Assembly (NCBI RefSeq): GCF_000203915.1
Contig: NC_008390.1
Coordinates: 3,162,001-3,226,000 of the forward strand
Origin: Burkholderia ambifaria AMMD
GTDB taxonomy: Bacteria > Pseudomonadota > Gammaproteobacteria > Burkholderiales > Burkholderiaceae
Length of the DNA stretch: 64,000 bases
Direction of reading: 5' to 3'
Part shown: positions 11,679 through 22,199 of the stretch, piece by piece
Position numbering within the stretch: the stretch's first letter is position 1
How the letters are laid out: every line of letters begins with the position of its first letter
Notes under the pieces: generated by a model
What the model was told of the DNA's origin: nothing
Database searches by the model: none
The model's input: the letters and a program-made list of their open reading frames with translations, nothing else
Program-made: the position numbers and the translations under genes

Positions 11679-14162
11679 ATGAAGAGCACGTTGCCCTCCC
11701 TGCTGACCGGCTTGCTGATCGCGGCGCTGTTGCCGGCCGCGACCTGCGCCGCGCCGGTGCAAACCGCCGCCGGCGCGATCGCCGGCACCGCCCGGGCGGC
11801 CATGCAGCCGGCCGATCTCGCGGCATTGCTGTCGAACGGCCTCGCGTTGCGCGTGTCCGTGGACAACAACCACGCGGCCGCGGCCGGCGTGCCGTGTGCG
11901 GACCTCGGCGCCGACGGCGCGGCCTGCGCGACGGGCCGCCTGTTTCTGCAAAACCGCGGCCACCAGCCGATCGCCGACGGCGGCTGGAAGCTCTACCTGC
12001 ACAGCATCCGCCGCCTGCTGCGCATCGATCATCCGGGCTTCGCGCTGCGCCGGCTCACCGGCGACCTGTACGAGCTGACACCGCAGCCGGGATCGGTACG
12101 GCTCGCGCCCGGCGAACGCATCGAGCTGCCGTTCGTCGCCGAATACTGGGTGCGGCGCTACAGCGACGTGATTCCGCGGCCGTACGTCGTCGTCGACGGC
12201 GCATCGCCTGCGGTGCTCCGCTACAACGACACCGACAACGAGCTTCGCTACGTCGAATCGCTGCCGGCCGACGCGCAGAACAACTCGACGGGCAACGCGC
12301 CGGCCGTCGCCGCGCGGCCCGACGCGAGCCGCGCACTGCCGAGCGTGAAGCGCGAGCAGCCGCTGCCCGGCGCGCTCGATCTACGCGGCGTCGAGCTCTT
12401 GCTGGCCGGCCTGCCCGACGCGCAGGTCGCGGCGCTGCGCGAGCGCGCGACGACGCTCGGTCTCGACGGCGCACGCGTGCCGGTGCTCGGCGCGGTCGCA
12501 CCGCGCCGGCTGCCGGCCGACATCGCGACGCCGGGCGGCTACCGGCTCGCGATCGGGCCGCGCGGCGTCCTCATCGAAGGCTACGATCGCGCCGGCCTCT
12601 ACTATGGCGTGCAGACGCTGTTCTCGCTCGCGCCGGCCGGCGGCGGCACGATCCCGGCGCTGCTCATCGAGGATGCGCCGCGCTTCACGCATCGCGGGAT
12701 GCACGTCGATCTCGCGCGCAACTTCAAGCAGCCGGCGACGCTGCGCCGCCTGATCGACCAGATGAGTGCATACAAGCTCAATCGCCTGCACCTGCACCTG
12801 TCCGACGACGAAGGCTGGCGCATCGAGATTCCCGGCCTGCCCGAGCTGACCGACATCGGCGCGCGCCGCTGCCACGACCCGAGCGAGACGCGCTGCCTGC
12901 TGCCGCAACTCGGCTCCGGCCCCGACAATCGCTCGGGCGGCGGCTACCTGACGCGCGCCGACTACGTCGCGCTCGTGCGCTATGCGGCCGACCGCTTCAT
13001 CGACGTGATTCCCGAAATCGACATGCCCGCGCACGCGCGCGCGGCCGTGGTGTCGATGGAGGCGCGCTACCGCCGGCTGCATGCGGCCGGCCGCGACCAG
13101 GACGCGAACGCGTATCGGCTGCTCGATCCGCAGGACACGTCGAACCTGACGACGGTGCAGTTCTACGACCGGCGCAGCGACCTGAACCCGTGCGTGCCGG
13201 GCGCGCTCAACTTCGCGTCGAAGGTAATCCGCGAGATCGCGGCGATGCATGCGGACGCGCAGGCGCCGCTGCGCATCTGGCACTACGGCGGCGACGAAGC
13301 GAAGAACATCCTGCTCGGCGGCGGCTTCCAGCCGTTGAACGGCACCGATCCGAACAAGGGGCGCATCGACCTCGCCGCGCAGGACAAGCCGTGGGCGCGC
13401 TCGCCCGCGTGCACGGCGCTGCTCCAGCGCGGCGAGATCAAGTCGATCGACGAGCTGCCGACGCGCTTCGCGAAACAGGTGAGCGCAGCGGTCGACGCGA
13501 ACGGGATCGGCACGATGGCCGCGTGGCAGGACGGCATCAAGCACGCGAACGGGCCGCAGGACTTCAGCACGCGGCATGTGATGGTGTCGCTGTGGGACAC
13601 GATCTTCTGGGGCGCGTCGGACAGCGCGCGCGACCTGAGCGGCAAGGGCTACCAGACGGTGCTGGCGCTGCCCGATTACCTGTACTTCGACTTCCCGTAC
13701 ACGCTGAACCCGCGCGAGCGCGGCTATTACTGGGGCTCGCAGGCAACCGACGAGTACAAGGTGTTCTCGCTCGCGCCGGAGAACCTGCCGCAGAACGCCG
13801 AAGTGATGGGCGATCGCGACGGCAACGCGTTCGAGGTGACCGGCACGGGCCCCGCGCCGCGCATCGAAGGTATTCAGGGGCAGGCCTGGGGCGAGGTGAT
13901 GCGCAACGACACGTTCCTCGAGTACATGGTGTATCCGCGCCTGCTCGCGCTCGCCGAACGCGCGTGGCACCGCGCCGACTGGGAGCTGCCGTACACGGCC
14001 GGCGTGCGCTACAAGCGCGGCGACACGCACCGCGTCGACACGGCCGCGCTGCAGCGCGACTGGGCCGGTTTCGCGACGCTGGTCACGCAGCGCGAATTGC
14101 CGAAGCTCGACCGTGCCGGCATTGGCTATCGGAAGCCGACCTTCACGCTGATGAATCCGTGA
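11679..14162 (+). CDS. GH20 beta-N-acetylhexosaminidase (chitobiase)
   Basis: Exported glycoside hydrolase that releases N-acetylglucosamine from chitobiose or other beta-linked GlcNAc ends. The 827-residue product has a signal peptide (about 1-24, ending ATCAAP), an N-terminal carbohydrate-binding-like domain, a GH20b domain, and the catalytic barrel with RGMHVDLARNFK near 345 and HYGGDEAKN, where Asp539-Glu540 are the expected catalytic pair. A C-terminal CHB_HEX-like domain follows. ATG 11679 has CAGGAG just upstream. It faces the nag operon across a shared terminator, so it likely supplies that pathway with GlcNAc. Confidence 0.92.
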   Translation: MKSTLPSLLTGLLIAALLPAATCAAPVQTAAGAIAGTARAAMQPADLAALLSNGLALRVSVDNNHAAAAGVPCADLGADGAACATGRLFLQNRGHQPIADGGWKLYLHSIRRLLRIDHPGFALRRLTGDLYELTPQPGSVRLAPGERIELPFVAEYWVRRYSDVIPRPYVVVDGASPAVLRYNDTDNELRYVESLPADAQNNSTGNAPAVAARPDASRALPSVKREQPLPGALDLRGVELLLAGLPDAQVAALRERATTLGLDGARVPVLGAVAPRRLPADIATPGGYRLAIGPRGVLIEGYDRAGLYYGVQTLFSLAPAGGGTIPALLIEDAPRFTHRGMHVDLARNFKQPATLRRLIDQMSAYKLNRLHLHLSDDEGWRIEIPGLPELTDIGARRCHDPSETRCLLPQLGSGPDNRSGGGYLTRADYVALVRYAADRFIDVIPEIDMPAHARAAVVSMEARYRRLHAAGRDQDANAYRLLDPQDTSNLTTVQFYDRRSDLNPCVPGALNFASKVIREIAAMHADAQAPLRIWHYGGDEAKNILLGGGFQPLNGTDPNKGRIDLAAQDKPWARSPACTALLQRGEIKSIDELPTRFAKQVSAAVDANGIGTMAAWQDGIKHANGPQDFSTRHVMVSLWDTIFWGASDSARDLSGKGYQTVLALPDYLYFDFPYTLNPRERGYYWGSQATDEYKVFSLAPENLPQNAEVMGDRDGNAFEVTGTGPAPRIEGIQGQAWGEVMRNDTFLEYMVYPRLLALAERAWHRADWELPYTAGVRYKRGDTHRVDTAALQRDWAGFATLVTQRELPKLDRAGIGYRKPTFTLMNP

Positions 14163-14170
14163 ATGGTAGA

Positions 14171-14346
14171 GCGGCTGTGCGGTCGAGCGGCTGACCGGCT
14201 GACCGGCTGACCGCCGACCGCTGACCGCCGACCGCTGACCGCTGACCGCCGACCGCCGACCGCTGAGCGGCTGAGCGGCTGACCGGCTGAGCGGCTGAGC
14301 GGCTGAGCGGCTGAGCGACTGACCGCTGAGCGACTGACCGTCTGAG
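14171..14346. repeat. GC-rich tandem repeats of 7- and 8-base units
   Basis: A block of about 175 bases made of two related short units: GACCGCY (7 bases, mainly 14211-14270) and GAGCGGCT or GACCGGCT (8 bases, mainly 14185-14210 and 14264-14335). It starts within 10 bases of the hexosaminidase stop and ends before the bidirectional terminator. Non-coding in any convincing frame; likely length-variable between strains. Confidence 0.85.
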
Positions 14347-14394
14347 TGATGCGCGATGCAGATGAACGCATCGCGCATACGCTCCCGCCAATGA

Positions 14395-14426
14395 AAAACG
14401 GCTTGCGACGCATCGCAAGCCGTTTT
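14395..14426. terminator. Bidirectional terminator between GH20 and nagE
   Basis: Perfect 14-base-pair stem AAAACGGCTTGCGA/TCGCAAGCCGTTTT with a 4-base loop; it gives a U-tract on either strand and serves both convergent genes. Confidence 0.93.
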
Positions 14427-14472
14427 CGTTTTGCTGCCCTGCGACCCGGCGGAGCGGGCCGCCCTCAGCGCA

Positions 14473-16230
14473 TCAGGCCGGTTGCGCGGCCGCGCCGCCG
14501 CCCGTCGACGGCAGCCGTGCGCCGAGCTGTTCGGCGTAGCGTGCCGCCGCGTTGCCGCAGACGATGTGGAACGTATCCGGCGACACCCATGCGACATCGA
14601 GTGCACCGAGGCGCTCGCGATCGACCGCCGATGCGTCGCGCACGACGACACGCAGGCGCGTGGTCGCGATCGCGTCGAGCGTCGCGACGTTGGTCGCGCC
14701 GCCGAACACCGCGAGCCAGCGCAGCGGATCGGGATCGAGCGGGCCGGCCGCCGCGCCCGTGACCGGCTGCGCGGCCGTGGCCGGCGCCGCGGCGCCGCTT
14801 GCGCCGCTGCCGATCGCCGAACGCATCTCGTCGGCAATGATGTCGGCCTCCGGCCCGATGATCACCTGCACGCTGTTGCCGCCGCGCTTGAGCACGCCGC
14901 GCGCGCCGATCGACTTCAGCTCAGGCTCCGACACCTTCTCCGGGTCGACGACGCTCAGGCGCAGGCGCGTCGTGCATGCGTCGACGACCGTCAGATTGCC
15001 TGCCCCGCCAAGCGCGGCGATGTAACGCAGCGCACGCGGCGCGGCCGCCGCGGCACCGGCAGCCGGCGCGACGAAACCGCCCGACGCGAACGACTCGGTC
15101 GCCGCATCGGCCGAGGCCGGCTCGCGGCCCGGCGTCGCCATGTTGAACTTGCGGATGAAGAAGCGGAACAGCCCGTAGTACGCGACACCGTACGCGATGC
15201 CGAGCGGAATCGCGATCCAGCCCTTCGTCGACAGCCCGTAGTTCAGCACGTAGTCGATCGCGCCGGCCGAGAACGTGAAGCCGAGCTTCACGCCGAGCAG
15301 CTGGCAGATCGCGAGCGACAGCCCGGTGAGCACCGCGTGGATCACGTACAGCACCGGCGCGAGAAACATGAAGCTGAACTCGATCGGCTCGGTCACGCCG
15401 GTCAGGAACGACGTGAGCGCCATCGAGAACAGCAGGCCGCCGACCATCGCGCGGCGCTCCTTCGGCGCTTCGTGCAGCATCGCGAGACACGCGGCCGGCA
15501 GGCCGAACATCATGATCGGGAAGAAGCCGGCCATGAAGGTGCCCGCGGTCGGATCGCCCGCGAAGAAGCGGTGCAGGTCGCCGTGCACGATCTCGCCGCC
15601 GGCCGGCGGCGTGAAGTTGCCGAACACGAACCACGCGAGCGAGTTGATGATGTGGTGCAGGCCCGTGACGAGCAGCAGGCGGTTCAGGAAGCCGAACACG
15701 AACGCGCCGATCGCGCCCGCCGTCGTGAGCCACTGGCCGGCCGCGTCGATCGCGTGCTGGACCGGCTGCCACACGTATCCGAACACGATGCCGAGTATCA
15801 CGCACACCAGCCCCGTGATGATCGGCACGAACCGCTTGCCGCCGAAGAACGCGAGGTAGTCCGGCAGCTTGATGTCCTTGTAGCGGTTGTACAGCAGCCC
15901 CGCGACCACGCCCGCGATGATCCCGGACAGCACGCCCATGTTCAGCTTGGGATCGATGTCCTTCATGATCGCGGTTTCGATCAGGTAGCCGATCGCGCCC
16001 GCGAGTGCCGCCACGCCGTTGTTGTCCTTCGCGAAACCGACCGCCACGCCGATCGCGAACAGAAGCGGCAGGTTGTCGAAGATCGCGCCGCCGGCGTCGG
16101 CGATCATCTTGATGTTGAACACATCCGGCTGCCCGAGCCGCAGCAGGATGCCGGCGACCGGCAACACCGCGATCGGCAGCATCAGCGCCCGGCCCAGGCC
16201 CTGTATCTTCAGAAACGGATTCCCGTCCAT
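14473..16230 (-). CDS. nagE: N-acetylglucosamine PTS permease EIICB (NagE)
   Basis: Sugar-specific PTS membrane protein that imports and phosphorylates GlcNAc. The 585-residue product has an EIIC domain (about 1-370) starting FLKIQGLGRALMLPIAVLPVAGILL, then an EIIB domain with DACTTRLRL, whose Cys419 is the phosphorylation site. A second EIIB-like domain follows (about 495-575) with DAIATTRLRV, where Ile521 replaces the cysteine, so it cannot carry phosphate at that position. There is no EIIA domain; that is supplied by the adjacent EIIA-HPr-EI fusion. Last gene of the nag operon. Confidence 0.93.
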   Translation of the reverse strand: MDGNPFLKIQGLGRALMLPIAVLPVAGILLRLGQPDVFNIKMIADAGGAIFDNLPLLFAIGVAVGFAKDNNGVAALAGAIGYLIETAIMKDIDPKLNMGVLSGIIAGVVAGLLYNRYKDIKLPDYLAFFGGKRFVPIITGLVCVILGIVFGYVWQPVQHAIDAAGQWLTTAGAIGAFVFGFLNRLLLVTGLHHIINSLAWFVFGNFTPPAGGEIVHGDLHRFFAGDPTAGTFMAGFFPIMMFGLPAACLAMLHEAPKERRAMVGGLLFSMALTSFLTGVTEPIEFSFMFLAPVLYVIHAVLTGLSLAICQLLGVKLGFTFSAGAIDYVLNYGLSTKGWIAIPLGIAYGVAYYGLFRFFIRKFNMATPGREPASADAATESFASGGFVAPAAGAAAAAPRALRYIAALGGAGNLTVVDACTTRLRLSVVDPEKVSEPELKSIGARGVLKRGGNSVQVIIGPEADIIADEMRSAIGSGASGAAAPATAAQPVTGAAAGPLDPDPLRWLAVFGGATNVATLDAIATTRLRVVVRDASAVDRERLGALDVAWVSPDTFHIVCGNAAARYAEQLGARLPSTGGGAAAQPA

Positions 16231-16317
16231 TCAGTCCTCCAGTCCATGTCTCGTCGTTAATCGTCGTTGAACGAATTGCTTTCGTGGTGAAACGGGTCGC
16301 GCGCCCGCCGTCGACGT

Positions 16318-18876
<2,559 letters not shown>

Positions 18877-18915
18877 CTGGGACTCCTCGGCGCGTCTCAT
18901 CGGCTGTCTCGGCTA

Positions 18916-19932
18916 TCAGTGCGTTTCGGTGACTTTGTTCAGGTGGCGCGGCGTATCGGGATTGCGGCCGCGCGCGACGGCGAGATCCGCCGCCATCACG
19001 TAGAACGAAAGAATGGCGGCGATCGGGTCGAGCGCCGAATGGGCGGACTGCGCAAGCGGCAAGGTCGCGCCGGGCGTGCCGGCAGGCGCCGCGAGCAGCA
19101 CGGCGGCGCCGCGTGCGCGCATGTCCTGCGCGAGCTGCAGCAGCCCGGCCTGCTCGGGCCCCGGCGGCGCGAACACCAGCAGCGGATAGTCGCGGTCGAT
19201 CAGCTCCATCGGGCCGTGACGGACTTCGGCGCTCGAGAACGCCTCGGCTTGGATGCCGGAGGTTTCCTTCAGTTTCAGCGCGGCTTCCTGCGCGATCGCA
19301 AGACCGAGGCCGCGGCCGATCACGATCATCCGTTCGATGCCCGCGAGCGCGGCGACGGCCGGCGACCAGTCGAGCTGGCCGGCTTGCGCGAGCACGTCGG
19401 GCAGGCCGCGCAACGCGGTCACCAGCGCGGCGTCGCGCTGCCAGTACGCGACGATCTGCGCGGACAGCGACAGCATCGCGATATAGCTCTTGGTCGCGGC
19501 GACCGACAGCTCGGGGCCGGCCAGCAGCGGCAACTGGTGCTCGCACGCGTCGGCGAGCGGCGACGGCAGCACGTTGACGGCGGCGACGGTGCGCGCGCCG
19601 GCTTCGCGCAACGCGGCCATCGTGTTGACGAGATCGGGGCTCTTGCCCGACTGGGAGAACGCGAGTGCGAGCTGGTCCTGCACCTTCAGCGGCGCCTGCT
19701 GCAGCGTCGCGACCGACATCGGCAGCGACGCGACGGGCACGCCGAGGCGGCTCATCGTCAGGCTCGCGAAATAGCTGGCGGCGTGATCCGAGCTGCCGCG
19801 CGCGACCGTCAGCGCGACGGCCGGCGGGTGATCGAGCAGCTGGCCGGCGAGCGCTTCGACGCGCGTGGTGTCGGCGAGTTGCGCGGCGACGACCTGGGCG
19901 GACTCGCGCGCTTCGTTAAGCATATTCGACAA
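18916..19932 (-). CDS. SIS-domain glucosamine-6-phosphate deaminase-like protein
   Basis: 338-residue protein with two SIS sugar-isomerase domains: the first with ARGSSDHAASYFA near 45-57 and FSQSGKSPD near 92-100, the second with GRGLGLAIAQEAALKLKET near 205-225. It resembles the isomerase half of GlmS without the glutaminase part, like NagB-II/AgaS deaminases that convert glucosamine-6-P to fructose-6-P. No canonical nagB is nearby, so it probably fills that step. The start is TTG 19932, which has GGAG at good spacing; an ATG at 19923 is an alternative. It overlaps nagA by 17 bases. Confidence 0.85.
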   Translation of the reverse strand: MSNMLNEARESAQVVAAQLADTTRVEALAGQLLDHPPAVALTVARGSSDHAASYFASLTMSRLGVPVASLPMSVATLQQAPLKVQDQLALAFSQSGKSPDLVNTMAALREAGARTVAAVNVLPSPLADACEHQLPLLAGPELSVAATKSYIAMLSLSAQIVAYWQRDAALVTALRGLPDVLAQAGQLDWSPAVAALAGIERMIVIGRGLGLAIAQEAALKLKETSGIQAEAFSSAEVRHGPMELIDRDYPLLVFAPPGPEQAGLLQLAQDMRARGAAVLLAAPAGTPGATLPLAQSAHSALDPIAAILSFYVMAADLAVARGRNPDTPRHLNKVTETH

Positions 19933-21019
19933 TCGATTCTCCTTCGACGTAGGTCGCGGTGAGGTTCAGGTCGCGATCGAACACGACGAGGTCGGCCCAT
20001 GCGCCGCGCTGGAGGCGGCCGCGATCGGCGATGCCGAGGTAGTCGGCCGCATAGCGCGACATCCGGTTCGACACGTCGGCGATCGGCAAGCCGAGCGACA
20101 CGAGGTTGCGCAGCGCCTGGTCCATCGTCAGCGTGCTGCCGGCGAGCGTGCCGTCGGCGAGGCGTACGCCGCCCAGGCACTTCGTCACGTGCTGGCTGCC
20201 GAGCCGGTATTCGCCGTCGGGCATGCCGGTGGCCGACGTGCTGTCGGTCACGACGTACAGGCGCGGGATCGCGCGCAGCGCCGCACGAATCGCGCCCGGG
20301 TGCACGTGCAGCAGGTCGGGGATGATTTCCGCGTACTCGGCATGCGCGAGCGCCGCGCCGACGAGGCCCGGATTGCGGTGATGCAGCGGCGACATCGCGT
20401 TGAACAGGTGCGTGAAGCCGCATGCGCCGTGCTTGAGCGCGGCGACGGCGTCGTCGTAGGTCGCGAGCGAATGGCCGAGCTGCACGCGCACGCCGCGCGC
20501 GGCCATCTCGCCGATGATCTCGATGTGGCCGGCGATTTCCGGCGCGAGCGTGACGACGCGGATCGGCGCGATCGACAGGTACTTCAGCACTTCGTCGAGC
20601 ACGGCCGACACGGCCGCGTCCGGCTGCGCGCCGAGCTTGCCGGGGTTGATGTACGGCCCTTCGAGGTGCACGCCGAGCACGCGTGCGCCACCGGGCGTGC
20701 GGGTGCGCGCGACGCTGCCGAGATTGGCGACGACCTCCATGAGTTCGTCGCGCGGCGCGGTCATCGTCGTCGCGAGCAGGCTCGTCGTGCCGAACTGCGC
20801 ATGCGTGCGGGCGATCGTCTCGATCGCGTCGCCGCCTTCCATCACGTCGGCGCCGCCGCCGCCGTGCACGTGCAGGTCGATGAAGCCCGGCAGGATGTAC
20901 GGCGCGTCGTTCTTCGCGGGATCGGCGGGCGTGCCGTCGAGCGTGGTGATGCGGCCGTTCTCGCTGTCGAGCGAACCGTGAATCCAGCCGTCGGGGGTAA
21001 GGATGTTTCCAGTCAGCAT
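19916..21019 (-). CDS. nagA: N-acetylglucosamine-6-phosphate deacetylase
   Basis: Hydrolyses GlcNAc-6-P to glucosamine-6-P and acetate. The 367-residue amidohydrolase has the metal-binding IDLHVHGGGG motif near 48-57, HLEGPYINPGKLGA near 125-140, and later active-site segments GHSLATYDDA and THLFNAMSPLHHR (about 190-225), with VTDSTSATGMPDG near 255. It lies between nagR and the SIS deaminase gene on the same strand. The 117 bases before it hold no ORF but include a 10-base tandem GTTGCGCTTC duplication. Confidence 0.95.
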   Translation of the reverse strand: MLTGNILTPDGWIHGSLDSENGRITTLDGTPADPAKNDAPYILPGFIDLHVHGGGGADVMEGGDAIETIARTHAQFGTTSLLATTMTAPRDELMEVVANLGSVARTRTPGGARVLGVHLEGPYINPGKLGAQPDAAVSAVLDEVLKYLSIAPIRVVTLAPEIAGHIEIIGEMAARGVRVQLGHSLATYDDAVAALKHGACGFTHLFNAMSPLHHRNPGLVGAALAHAEYAEIIPDLLHVHPGAIRAALRAIPRLYVVTDSTSATGMPDGEYRLGSQHVTKCLGGVRLADGTLAGSTLTMDQALRNLVSLGLPIADVSNRMSRYAADYLGIADRGRLQRGAWADLVVFDRDLNLTATYVEGESIVEYA

Positions 21020-21136
21020 GACGTTTCTCTTGATGATCTGGTGACGCGGACATCCGCGTCGCGATTTGCAAATCCGTTGCGCTTCGTTGCGCTTCGTCGT
21101 GTTCGGTCGAACACGGCGCGCGGGCAGTCTCGCGCG

Positions 21137-21871
21137 TCAGCGTTTCAGTTCCGCGACGAAGTCGTAATAGTCGTCGCGGCAATACGTTTCGGTCACTTCG
21201 ATCGCGCGCTGATCGACGCCGTAGCCGATGCGCGTGATCACCAGCAGCGCCGAGCCCGGCTTCACCGCCATCCACTTCGCGATCTCGTGCGTCGCGTTCG
21301 CCGCGCGAAAGTGCTGCAGCGCGCGCACCACGGTCATCCCACGCGCGTCGAGATATTCGTACAGCGACGCGCCGAGCGCCTGCGGATCGGGCACGACCGC
21401 GGCCGGCAGCGTCGAATGCTCGACGGCCATCACGATGCCGTCCGCGCGGCGCAGCCGTTCGAGCCGCGCGACCGTCGCGCCGGGCGCGAGGCCGAGATGC
21501 GTGATCTCGTCGCGGCTCGCGGCGCGCAGCGTGCGCGACAGCCACACCGAATCGGGCACGAAGCCGCGCTGCTGCATCTTCGCGGTGAAGCCGACGAGGC
21601 GCGACAGCGGATCGGCGACACGCGGCGTGATGAAGCTGCCCGCGCCGCGCGCCCGCTTGATCAGCCCCTGCTCGACCAGCAGCGCGAGCGCACGGCGGGC
21701 CGTGATCCGCGACACGCCGACCGACCCCGACAGCAACCGCTCCGACGGCAGCGCCTCCCCGGCCCGCCACGCGCCGGCGTGAATCGCGCTCGCCAGGTTG
21801 CGGGCGAGCTGCAGATACAGCGGCGTGTCGTCGAGGGGATCGGGCGCCAGTTCGGACCAGCCGGTTTCCAT
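21137..21871 (-). CDS. nagR: GntR/HutC-family regulator of the nag operon
   Basis: 244-residue regulator with an N-terminal winged helix (LYLQLARNLASAIHAGAWRAGEALPSERLLSGSVGVSRITARRAL, about 17-62) and a C-terminal UTRA effector domain (about 90-240). Members of this family (NagR, DasR) bind ACTGGT-type palindromes and respond to amino-sugar phosphates. A perfect palindrome with ACTGGTATT arms lies 64 bases upstream of its start, so autoregulation and control of the whole nag operon are likely. The effector is inferred. Confidence 0.87.
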   Translation of the reverse strand: METGWSELAPDPLDDTPLYLQLARNLASAIHAGAWRAGEALPSERLLSGSVGVSRITARRALALLVEQGLIKRARGAGSFITPRVADPLSRLVGFTAKMQQRGFVPDSVWLSRTLRAASRDEITHLGLAPGATVARLERLRRADGIVMAVEHSTLPAAVVPDPQALGASLYEYLDARGMTVVRALQHFRAANATHEIAKWMAVKPGSALLVITRIGYGVDQRAIEVTETYCRDDYYDFVAELKR

Positions 21872-21934
21872 GTGCCTCCGGGTGTCGGACGACGATCTCG
21901 GACCGTCGAAAGTGAACGCATTATATAACCACCA

Positions 21935-21960
21935 TAATACCAGTCAACGAACTGGTATTA
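21935..21960. promoter_or_regulatory. NagR-type palindromic operator
   Basis: Perfect inverted repeat TAATACCAGT-N6-ACTGGTATTA, 64 bases before the nagR start. The ACTGGT core matches operators of GntR/HutC amino-sugar regulators such as DasR. Likely operator for nagR and the downstream nag genes. Confidence 0.8.
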
Positions 21961-22128
21961 GCGTGGCGGAAATCGCCGGAAGCCTTGCCCGGCAAGCGTT
22001 TTAGTAACGGGAAAGCCTTTGTTTACAACGCGATGCGGGATAGGGATTTACCCGGATTGGTATGCAAGGGGACAGTTCCGGTGCGCGATTCGGCCGTTTT
22101 TTGGCGGCGAATAGGAGACCCGGATAGA

Positions 22129-22147
22129 ACCAGTTGAGCCGACTGGT
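22129..22147. promoter_or_regulatory. Second ACCAGT/ACTGGT operator-like site
   Basis: ACCAGT-N7-ACTGGT, with GGTATGCA continuing to the right; a further GGTATGCA half-site occurs at about 22058-22065. Spacing differs by one or more bases from the main operator, so affinity may be lower. All lie in the 328-base gap between dnaE2 and nagR, which contains no gene. Confidence 0.5.
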
Positions 22148-22199
22148 ATGCATCGTGCGACACGCGCCGCGCGGGGCCGGCGGCACGTGCCCGGGGATC

